Source: Liolophura sinensis (Eukaryota > Mollusca > Polyplacophora > Chitonida > Chitonidae). Taken from it: a stretch of 64,000 nt of DNA. Shown here piece by piece: positions 10,901 to 22,900 of the stretch (within the stretch, counting starts at the first letter, position 1; each line of letters opens with the position of its first letter). Made by a program: the position numbers and the translations under genes. The stretch covers positions 32,232,810 to 32,296,809 of the forward strand of contig NC_088304.1 of NCBI RefSeq assembly GCF_032854445.1. The letters run 5' to 3'. The notes below the pieces were generated by a model. That model had not been told where the DNA came from. It saw only the letters and a program-made list of their open reading frames with translations, and did no database searches.

Positions 10901-13900
10901 ATAACACTGTACCTCACTTAACACTGTCCTCCACATAACACCATACCGCTACATAACACCATGCCCTACATAACACCGTACCCCCCATAACACCCTACCC
11001 CATGTTACACCCTACCCCATGTTACACCCTACCCCACATAACACTGTACTCCACATAACACTGTACCTCACTTAACACTGTACTCCACATAACACCATAC
11101 CGCTACATAACACCGTGCCCTACATAACACCGTACCCCCCATAACACCGTACCCCATGTTACACCCTACCCCACATAACACTGTACTCCACATAACACTG
11201 TACCTCACATAACACTGTACCCCACCTAACCTCACATAACACCATACCCTACCTTAACACTGTACCCCACCTAACAATCTACCCCACTTAACAATGTATT
11301 CCACACAACACTACCTCACATAACACTGTACCCCACTTAACACTGTACCCCACCTAACAATCTACCCCACTTAACAATGTATTCCACATAACACTGTACC
11401 TCACATAACACCGTACCCCACTTAACACTGCACCCCACCTAACAATGTACCTCACATAACACCGTACTGTACATGACACTGTACCCCACCTAACAATGTA
11501 CCCTACTTAACACCATACCTCACATAACACCGTACCCTACTTAACATTGTACCCCACCTAACAATGTACCCCACTTAACACTTTACTCCACATAACACCG
11601 TACCCCACATAAGACTGTACCTCTCATATGACCGTACCTCACTTAACACTGTACCCCACCTAACACTGTACTCCACATAACACTGTACCATACCTTATAA
11701 TGTACCCCATTTAACACTGTACTCCACATAACACCATGCCCCACATAACACTGTACCTCACATAATACCGTACCCCACTTAACACTGTACCCCAACTAAT
11801 AATGTACCCTACTTAACACTGTACTCCACATAACACCGTACCCTGCATAACACTGTACCCCATTTAACACTGTACCCCACATAACAACGTACACCCTGCA
11901 TAACACTGTACCCCATTTAACACTGTACTCCACATAACACTGTACCCTACATAATACCGTACCCCACATAACAATATACCACTGAGGAACATATGTACTG
12001 TGTTAAGTGTAACTGGGCCTCTGTGGCCAGGTGGTTAATGTGCTAGGACAGCACAATGACTAAGAAGCCTCTCTTCAGTGCCTGGGCCCTCTGTGGCCAA
12101 GTGAGTTCACGCTGGCTTCCTCTCCGGTCATACGTGACCAGGCCTGTAGATGGTCAGGATTGTTGGAGTTCTAAAATGGCCCTGAATCGGCCAGATATTT
12201 GACACAGAAGCGGACAAAGCATGTTGTCCACATTCAGCACCCAAGTAACCATGGTAACTGAACTATGTATCACCTTTACCACAGAGATTTATTGCAAGGA
12301 ATAATGAAGCCTTGAAATTGGAAAGTAAACGGAATGAAAACACCCTGCTTGTAAGCCATAAATGTCAGTTCCAGCAAGAAAACTTTGTGATATGAGTAAT
12401 AATTTAATCAGAAGCAATTGTGTACCGATATATTAATTAGTACTGTTGAAACTTTAATGATTGTTATACATGTATGATCGCTGATTTATTTTGAGAAAAA
12501 AATAACTCATTGTGTTTAATTTTTTCAGTTCTCGTATGATAGAAATTCAGCAGCAGTTGTCAGAGAGAGCAGTAGAGTTACTGGCCTTGCCCGATGATGT
12601 GCCGTGTTTTATTCTGGATGTCGGGTAAGTGGGTTTGTTATTTTGTCAGTGGTCAAACACATACAGTACTGACCCTTGTAACTTTAATCATAATAATAGT
12701 GATGTCGAGGCGTCACCACATAAATACAAAAGCTTTCACAAGCTTTGGTGATGAATCAGCTTCATTATTATTATTATTTTTGCCCCGTATGACTATGTCT
12801 CTAAAGCATTACATAGTTTATTCATGTTACTTTGACTAACGTGTATGCCCACTGAAAGACTACCATTCAAAGTATCTTAAACTGACATCAAATATATTTT
12901 TTTCAACCCATTAAACGTTTAGTGAAACTTTGTGTTGACACAGCTTCAGCGTGTGTCCATTATTCACAGCAAGGTGACATCGCAATTACTCTAGCTCTTA
13001 AACATCAAAGGTGTTTTCTGTATAATAGTCAAAGCCGTAGCCTATATATTTCCTAGATATTTGTTTCACTATTTGAACTGTTGATACAGTAAGACTGCTA
13101 TATCATTTACAGTTAAAGTGGCCTGCAGATGCATGGCCAAGGTATTCCTGGTTCAGGTCCTAGCCTCCGAAAGGGTTGTGCTGACGATTTTGACCCCCTG
13201 TTAAATGTTTACAAAATTACAAAAAGATTGTTGTACAGCTAGATTCATGCTCAGTTCTGAAACAAATGGTAATAAATCTAAGCACCACTGATCAAGGTGT
13301 TCAACTGTCGCAGAACTTTAAGCTTCAGTTTTGTGTTGGTGGCTTCAAAGATGAGAGCAGTGCTGACCTAGTTATCACAGATGTCAGAGAAAGCTCCTCA
13401 GCTTGAACACAGCGTTTCAATAATTTTACTGTATTTTATAAAAGAAAACAGGGAAAAAAGGTATCCCTTGAGTGCAAGAAAGACAAAGGGGCAAACTTTA
13501 AATTCTACAATTCTAATAAATTTAGAGGAAAAAATTAATTAATATTAAGCATTGTCCGGTGAGGTGCCGGCTTCTCATTCCCATTAACTTTCGACATCTG
13601 TAATGAATCTTTCACTGACTCACTGACATTTGTTATTTAGGGTCTGCTGACTAAAAGCTAAAATGAAGGACAAAAAATGTATTTGTATAATTTTAACAGT
13701 GTGTCTAAGTAGGCTGAAGGTCTATTGGGGAGATGAATGCGGTTTTGGCAGAAATGGTATGCTACCGTCTGAAATAATTTGTGATTCTGCCGTTGAATAT
13801 TACACGGCATGTAAATCAACTAATTTTACATCTGTTGTGATACATAAATGACACAGACCTGTCCCACAACACTGTATGAAATGGCCCTTCAGCTACACGT

Positions 13901-16900
13901 AACTAAATCATTGTAAATGTTCTCAAAATGATTTCTCATGCGGTAGCTCTGTGTTACTTCTTATAGTGAATGATTAAAGGCTATGTCACTGCTTAGGTTG
14001 CACAATCAGATAGTAACCTGTTTGACTGGATAAAATTCTCAAGGTGTCTACCTTGATTCACACCAGCCATTTGTGCAGTATTGTCATTTTGTTCTTTATG
14101 TTATTCAGTGAAATCTCATTAAAATAATAAAGTATGATACTTTTAGAAAGCTTGAGAATCCCGCTTCCCGTTTCCCACTTCCGTGTGTCAGTCGAGTGCT
14201 GACTTGTCTTTTAAACATGTGACTAAATTCTTAAATACGAATCAGGAACCCCAGTGATAAAAAATAAAAATAAACTACGTCCACTGTAAATCTGCAACCT
14301 TTTCAACTGCTGGAGCACTTTTGGGTTGCAGAAAGGTTGGAAAGGTTGAAGAGTTTGGGTAGGCCTAAGGCAGCAACATGTTTCGGTACTTGACATAAGG
14401 TTCATAAATTCATTTTGCTGTGGTTTTTTCTTCTGTCCTGTAAGATGTGGATCAGGGTTAAGTGGAGAATGTCTTACTGAGCAAGGCCATACCTGGGTAG
14501 GAGTGGACATCAGTAGACCAATGTTAGGTGAGTCAGATATCAGTAGACCAATGTCAGGTGAGTCAGATACCAGGAGACCAATTTTAGGTGAGTCATATAT
14601 CAGTAGACCAATGTTAGGTGAGTCAGATGTCTGTTGACCAATGTTAGGTGGATCAGATATTAGTAGACCAATGTCAGGTGAGTCAGATATCAGTAGGCCA
14701 ATGTTAGGTGAGCCAGATATTAGTAGACCAATGTTAGGTAGTCCGATATCAGTAGGCCAATGTCAGGTGAGTCAGATACCAGGAGACCAATTTTAGGTGA
14801 GTCAGATATCAGTAGACCAATGTTAGGTGAGTCAGATGTCTGTTGACCAATGTTAGGTGGATCAGATATTAGTAGACCAATGTCAGGTGAGTCAGATATC
14901 AGTAGGCCAATGTTAGGTGAGCCAGATATTAGTAGACCAATGTTAGGTGAGTCCGATATCAGTAGACCAATGTTAGATGAGTCAGATATCAGTAGACCAA
15001 TGTCTGGGGTGTCAGATATCAGTAGGCCAGTGTTAGATGAGTCAGACATCTGTTTACCAATGTTAGGTGAGTCAGATATTAGTCGACCAATGTTAGGTGA
15101 GTCGGATATCAGTAGGCCAATGTTGAGTGAGTCTGATATCAGTGGACCAATGTTAGATGAGTCAGATTTTAGCAGACCAATGTTAAGAGTGTCAGATATC
15201 AGTAGACCCATGTTAGGGGAGTCCAATATCAGTGGACCAGTGTTAAGTGACAGATATAAGTAGACCAGTGTTTGGGGTGTCAGATATCACTAGACCAATG
15301 TTAGGTGAATCAGATATCATTAGACTAATGTTAGGTATGTCAGATATCTGTACACCAATGTTAGTTGAGTCAGATATCGGTAGACCAATGTTAGGTGAGA
15401 TGTTTTACCCTCTTGTAAACTTTTAAATTTTTCTTATCCCTTTTCTCAGGGACAAATAAAAACACCCAATTCTGCAGACAGGTACAGATCTTACTAATAA
15501 ACTGTATCGAATTTCCTCCTTTCTTTCCTTGTGTGCTTTGCTTGTAAATCTGCCCACCAGTGTATAAGTTAGACCCCAATGAATCCATTCAAATAAAGAA
15601 GTAAATATTTTCTGACGGTTGGATTTTTGCTGTTGTGCAGATGTAGCGGTGGAGAGATCAGCAGAGGGTGACCTAATCCATGAGGATATGGGCTATGGTA
15701 TACCCTTCAGACCCGGTACATTTGATGGAGTTATCAGGTACATATTGTGTACAAGTTTGCCAGCACATGGATGCACAAAGTGTCTTAAAATGTCGGAAAG
15801 CTACTTATGGTTCACTTGGGGGCAATTAGTGATGCCAGGTGTTGCTGAAGTAGATTTTATTACATTTGAAATGCAAGAGTTTATTATAGACACCCTGTCT
15901 GTGTATTGGTAGGGGCCTCTGTGGCCGAGATGGTTAGTGTGCCAGCACAGAACAGTGACTGAGTGACCCCTCACATGTAAAGGTCTGCCAGCATCCTGTA
16001 GCTGCCCTTGCACTCTGCCCCTGCCTTCTGCCCACTGTTTTCCCGCCAGAATGCTGGCTGCTGTTGTATAAGTGAAACATTCCTGAGGACAGCATAAAAC
16101 ACCAATCAGATAAATACATAAATCTGTGTATCGAGTAATGTGAATATCAGTGAAGACACACCTGCACTTCTACCAATGAAGACACACCTGCACTTCTACC
16201 AATGAAGACACACCTGCACTTCTACCAATGAATACACACCTCCACTTCCACCAATGAAGACATACCTGCACTTCTACCAATGAATACACACCTGCACTTC
16301 TACCAATGAAGACACACCTGCACTTTTACCAATGAAGACACACCTCCACTTCTACCAATGAAGACACACCTGCACTTCTACCAATGAATACACACCTCCA
16401 CTTCTACCAATGAATACACACCTCCACTTCTACCAATGAAGACACACCTCCACTTTTACCAATGAAGACACACCTCCACTTCTACCAATGAAGACACACC
16501 TCCACTTCTACCAATGAAGACACACCTGCACTTCTACCAATGAAGACATACCTGCACTTCTACCAATGAAGACACACCTGCACTTCTACCAATGAAGACA
16601 CACCTGCACTTCTACCAATGAATACACACCTCCACTTCTACCAATGAATACACACCTCCACTTCTACCAATGAAGACACACCTCCACTTTTACCAATGAA
16701 GACACACCTCCACTTCCACCAATGAAGACACACCTCCACTTCCACCAATGAAGACACACCAGCACTTCTACCAATGAATACACACCTGCACTTCTACCAA
16801 TGAAGACACACCAGCACTTCTACCAATGAATACACACCTGCACTTCTACCAATGAATACACACCTCCACTTCTACCAATGAATACACACCTCCACTTCTA

Positions 16901-19900
16901 CCAATGAATACACACCTCCACTTCTACCAATGAAGACACACCTCCACTTTTACCAATGAAGACACACCTCCACTTCCACCAATGAAGACACACCTCCACT
17001 TCCACCAATGAAGACACACCAGCACTTCTACCAATGAATACACACCTGCACTTCTACCAATGAAGACACACCAGCACTTCTACTCATGAAGACACACCTG
17101 CACTTCTACCAATGAAGACACACCTGCACTTCTACCAATGAAGACACACCTGCACTTCTACCAATGAAGACACACCTGCACTTCTACCAATGAAGACACA
17201 CCAGCACTTCTACCAATGAATACACACCTCCACTTTTACCAATGAAGACACACCTCCACTTCCACCAATGAAGACACACCTCCACTTCCACCAATGAAGA
17301 CATACCTGTACTTCTACCAATGAATACACACCTCCACTTCTACCAATGATGACACACCTCCACTTTTACCAATGAAGACATACCTGCACTTCTACCAATG
17401 AAGACACACCTGCACTTCGACCAATGAGGACACACTTTCACTTCGACCAGTGAAGACACACCCCCACTTTAAACAATGAATACACACCTCCACTTCCACC
17501 AATGAAGACACACCTCCACCTCGACCAGTGAAGACACACCTCCACTTCGACCAATGAACACACTCTTCTACTTCAACCAAAGAAGACACACCTCCACTTC
17601 TACCAATGAAGACACACCTCCACCTCGACCAATGAAGACACACTTCCACCTCGACCAATGAAAACACACCTGCACCTCGACCAATGAAGACACACCTCCA
17701 CCTCGGCCAATGAAGACACACCTCCACTTCGACAAATGAAGACACACTTCCACTTCAAACAGGAAAGGCACACTTCCACTTTAAACAATGAAGACACACC
17801 TGCACTTCGACCAATTGGGACACATCCGGAACTTCGACCAATGAAGAGGAACCTCCACTTGGACCAATGAAAACACACTTTGGCTTCAACCAATGAAGAC
17901 ACATCTCCACTTTGACCAATGAAGACACACTTCCACCTCGACCAATGAAGACGCACCTCCACTTTGACCAATGAAGACACATTTCCACCTCAACCAATGA
18001 GGACACACCTCCACTTTGACCAATGAAAATTGGTACTTGTTTGCCAAGGCATTTTAGTCCAACTGGTAATGTTAAGTGGATGAAACAGATTACGTTGCTT
18101 TTCAATCATCAATATTTCAGTACAAAATCAGGATGTTTGACTTTTAATTTTAATCATTAAATTTGGTATGTTCCTTTCTGTTGTTTTAGCTGAAATGTGT
18201 TCCATAGTAACTTATGCAGTATTTACATTGTCAAGCAACATTTTCGACCTTCTTACATCAAAAACAACAATTCTAATGTGGTTTGAAATTTTGACTTCAG
18301 TCTAAGATCACTTTGTGATCCTGGGGTGTCTTGACATAGCCTAGAATGGATAGATTTGATTGATCTGTTGTGGAGAGAGTGATTTACATGGTCTTACATG
18401 AAGTTACATAGATTAAATTGTTACGTAGATTACATTGTTATATAGATTACATTGTTTTCCACCAGCGCCGAGGGCACAGTTGGTAGAGCTTCAGGAGCAT
18501 TAGATCCTGGGTCGGATCACAATTAAGACTTTAAAAGAGGAAGTTGTAGCTTCCTTGCTCAGCGTTCAGCATTAAGTGCTATGGCTGGTTGACAGATATC
18601 GTTATAATGGCTCTGGCGGCGCGGCTTACTTGCCTTCGGTAAAGCGTCTCAGTGATGCTGCACTAGATAAAAGAACGGTGGAAATCCATCCTGCAACAAG
18701 AGGCACATTACATGCACACTATAAAGGACTCCTTTCATCGTCATATGACTGAAAAATTGTTAAGTACGACGTTAAACACCGAGCACTCACTCACTCGTAC
18801 ATGTAATGTTCAGTGGATAACACAGATTACATGACTTTTCACTCTTATCAGAAAATCAGATGCGTTGCCCCAGGATCACGAAGCAATCTTAGACTTAAGT
18901 CAAAATTTTAATCATTAAATTTGGTTTGTTGCTTTTCGTTGTTTAAGCTGAAATTTATTGCATAGTAACTTACCCAGAATTTGTGTTGTCACGCAATATT
19001 TGACTTTGTTACATTAATAATGACAATTTTAAAGTGATTTGAAATTTTGACCAAAGTCTAAGATCGCTTAGCGAGCATAGAATCAATAGATTTGAATGTC
19101 ATGGAGAGAGTAATTGAGATGGTCTTACATGAAGTTTCTCATACATTGCTTGTTTCCCACCAGTATGTCTGGCATTTTGGCGTAGTGATATCTTCTTAAG
19201 TCTAAATTCTTAGCCACAGGAACCAATTTGTCCTGTTTAAGTCTAAATTCTTAGCCACAGGAACCAATTTGTCCTGTTTAAGTCTAAATTCTTAGCCACA
19301 GGAACGAATTTGTCCTGTTTAAGTCTAATACCTTGGCCACAGGAACCAATTTGTCCTGTTTAAGTCTAAATTCTTAGCCACAGGAACCAATTTGTCCTGT
19401 TTAAGTCTAAATTCTTAGCCACAGGAACGAATTTGTCCTGTTTAAGTCTAATACCTTGGCCACAGGAACCAATTTGTCCTGTTTAAGTCTAAATTCTTAG
19501 CCACAGGAACGAATTTGTCCTGTTTAAGTCTAAATTCTTAGCCACAGGAACGAATTTGTCCTGTTTAAGTCTAATACCTTGGCCACAGGAACGAATTTGT
19601 CCTGTTTAAGTCTAATACCTTGGCCACAGGAACCAGTTTGTGCTGCTCTCTTTCAGTATCTCAGCTCTGCAGTGGTTGTGCAATGCAGACAAGAAGTTCC
19701 ACAATCCTCCTAAAAGGTTACACAAGTTTTTCAGCACATTATACGCTTCCATGGTAAGCCATTGTTTTCATCAAGATTACTTTTAAATATAAGTATAAGG
19801 TTTATTTAGATTTTTTAAAAAATCAGAAATCCCAGATAGAATTTCATCTGTAACAGATCCTGTTCTTTTTTATCTATTTGAAGTGCAGCAGATGTTTCCT

Positions 19901-22900
19901 TCTGTGATCAGTCATTTGTTTACTTTCTTTTGTTTTTACATCTAGTTTTCAATAAAATGATCTTCATATTACCTTTCTACAATCCAAGAAAAAGCAATTG
20001 TATTGCCATTTCTGACCATGGTCTTGCTTTTAAAGGGACATAAGCCTCCATGTGGCATCTTTCTTTCTTCCCACAAGATACATGTAATTACTTCCCAGGT
20101 GTCAAATCTCTTGTTCATTATGGTGAGAAGCATGTATACATTTAACTATTTGAATCACCTGGCTGAGATTTTCTGTGACATTTGACATATGCGCATATAT
20201 AAAACTGTGTGTGTTTTGACCAATTTGTTTCCTATTTTGTGTCTTCTCTGAAAGGCGCGTGGATCTCGTGCAGTCTTTCAGCTTTACCCAGAGAACAGCA
20301 GACAGGTAAGTAATGTTAAAGTCTTCCCTGTAATGTGCATTTATCTAGATTGTTGTGTTTCCCAGTCCCAGGGCAAGGGAATATAATATAATATATTAAT
20401 TGACTTACAGAGATTAAAACCAGAGCAGCAATAACATTGTGAAAAACTGGCATCTTGTCAATTTACCTCGGTTAGGGTGTTATTCTAATTTGTTCATTTA
20501 AATGCTTAGTTAGTTACATGCCTAATTACCTGCCCCCTAGCACCATTGCTTAAACAGATTTAGGTAATACAAAAATGCAGTGATGTAAATGGAAATATAT
20601 TAGACCTTACTGGTTTATGCAAAGTTTTATAAACCTTAACAGAGAGAGAAGTAGATCAGGTCCCATGATCAGGAGACTTAAATCAGACTTAGTCGTAAAT
20701 CAGACTTAGACTTAAGTTAGAATTAGCCTTAACTTGTAGTATTATTCCTGAACTTAGATTTAAACTTAAATTCTAATTTCAAATTTATCTTGAAAGAGTA
20801 ACAGAGCTGTAAGTATTAAAGTCAAAAAAAAAAGGTATGTCACAATTTCCCTTTAGTGTATTGATACAAGTGTGGACTCCAAACCCAGAGATTGCTGGTT
20901 CAAATCCCCAGCTGCCTAAGTCCTGTCACATGCAGCAATCTATTTTAAGGCTAATACCAAGTTTGAACCTAAGGTAGCTCCGTGAACCTGGGCCCAGGGG
21001 TAGGTTGCACCACTTTATACTATGAGGTTCAGATTCAGCCTAGGCCCATGACTGAAAATATGTTCGGTCATTATATATGTGGTGTGGTTTCTTTGTTTGT
21101 TTGTTTATTTATTCACCAGTGTAATATACAAAACGTAAGATTCATGTAAACATACAGAAACATACTGGCGGGAATAAAGCTCCATGGAGCTTGCTCTGTC
21201 CCATTAACATACAATTTGTATATAATACAGGCATGTGAACTGTGGTGGTTATAAACATGGTGATAATCTGTTCCTGTGAAAAAAAGTAAATAAATAAATA
21301 ATATATACAGGTGCTTATGGTAACGACTATCAAGTATATTATAGTGCGTTAGACTAAACGGAGAATAAGTGCTGCAGCATATACGATTTCAGTTTAGATT
21401 TGAATAAGGAAATTGACTGAATATTGTGCAAGTATGAAGGGAGTTTGTTCCATTCCCGAGGGCCAGCTACTTTAAGTTAACGATAGGACAGATTACTTTT
21501 AAAGGGTGTTCGATACAGGTCTGATGGCCGACGTGTTGTGCCATAGTGACGTATGTCAATGTTTTTGATAATGTAATTATTAAAACTAGGTGGTAATACT
21601 TTGGGGTGATGCAATAATTTATGCAATATCATATTAGTAGAAAAAATGTTCGATTCAGATAAGGGCAGAATTTGAAGAGAGTGTTCTAGGGACCTAGACA
21701 TAGTCACAATTCGAATAGCGCGTTTTTGCAATATTTGCAGAGGTTGCAAGTGAGACTTTTACGTGGTTGCCCACAAAATATTCCCTTATGAAAAATAAGG
21801 GTAGATCAAAGAATAATAAAGGATAAAAAGTGTTTTTTTTATTCACCAAATCCTTAATGTTGTTTAATATACCTAGATTCCTCGAGACCTTTTTACGAAT
21901 ACAATTTATGTGTGACGTCCAATTTAGCTTTTCGTTGAACATAAAACCAAGAAATTTGAACTCCTTGACTTGTTTAACCTCTGTCCCAGAAACAGTCAAG
22001 GGAACAGTGATTTGTGGTCTATGTCTACTCGCGGGCGAGATTAACATATACTTTGTTTTGTTAACATTTAGTGATAGGCGGTTTGCACAGAACCAAGTGT
22101 TCAGCTTCGCTAGCTTGAAAAATGAAGTCATGAAAGCCTAATCGACATTTTCACAGGAATAAGCTGTGCTCGTATCATCCGCAAAGAATATGATATTTAG
22201 GACGTTTGTTACTTTCGATATGTCATTTATGTATAATAGGAATAGTATTGGTCCCATGTTCGACCCTTGAGGCACACAACAACAATATGTGACAGTATTA
22301 AACAGTCATTCGGGGGCCTATTGTTGTTTGTACAGTCTTAATACATTGATTATAAACCTCTTTGCTTCCACCTGTACTATATACAAGTCTGTGTGTGACA
22401 GTTCAGCAGTATTTTGCCAAAGGTCATTGGTTTATTCCAGGCACTCAGACGTCCTTCACCCGTGAAACTAACTGCCATCGTACAGTGAAAAATGTTTTAG
22501 TAATACGTTGAAAACAACAGTTAAGTAAGTTAAATAATTAATTTGTGAGTAGAGGCAACGAAAATTAGGTGCACAAAATCAAAATTGTGGTGTACATGAT
22601 TGAATTCTGGACCGGAAGGAATTTCACTACTGGGTGACTATCTGTGTGCGTGTTTTGTCTGTTTCAGTTAGAACTGATCACCCAGCAGTCCATGAAGGCC
22701 GGCTTCACGGGGGGACTGGTGGTGGACTACCCCAATAGTACTAAGGCTAAAAAGTCAGTTATTATTCATGCATTTTATCACCGCAAATTGTTCAGCTCTA
22801 TCAGAATAAGTTGTACAATTATGCTGATTAAGGCTATGTGCTTAGATTTCTTTTTTTGAATGATAGCGAATTTACATCGTGTTGAAGGAACTTCAGAAAG

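Noticed and set aside
13663-13851. A 62-codon frame in BUD23 intron 3 as a missing exon
   Set aside because: It resembles no part of BUD23, and the real exon 4 at 14,445 supplies the expected sequence in phase.
14720-15263. Reading frames on both strands of the exon 4 array (168 and 137 codons)
   Set aside because: Products of a 30-bp periodic array. The plus frame shares the exon 4 frame but is cut off from it by the TGA at 14,635.
14500-15400. CRISPR array
   Set aside because: The repeats are adjacent without unique spacers, are spliced-gene-derived, and the genome is eukaryotic.
17392-18105. Minus-strand frames rich in Cys-Val-Phe-Ile-Gly
   Set aside because: Artefacts of the 26-bp intron 5 array.
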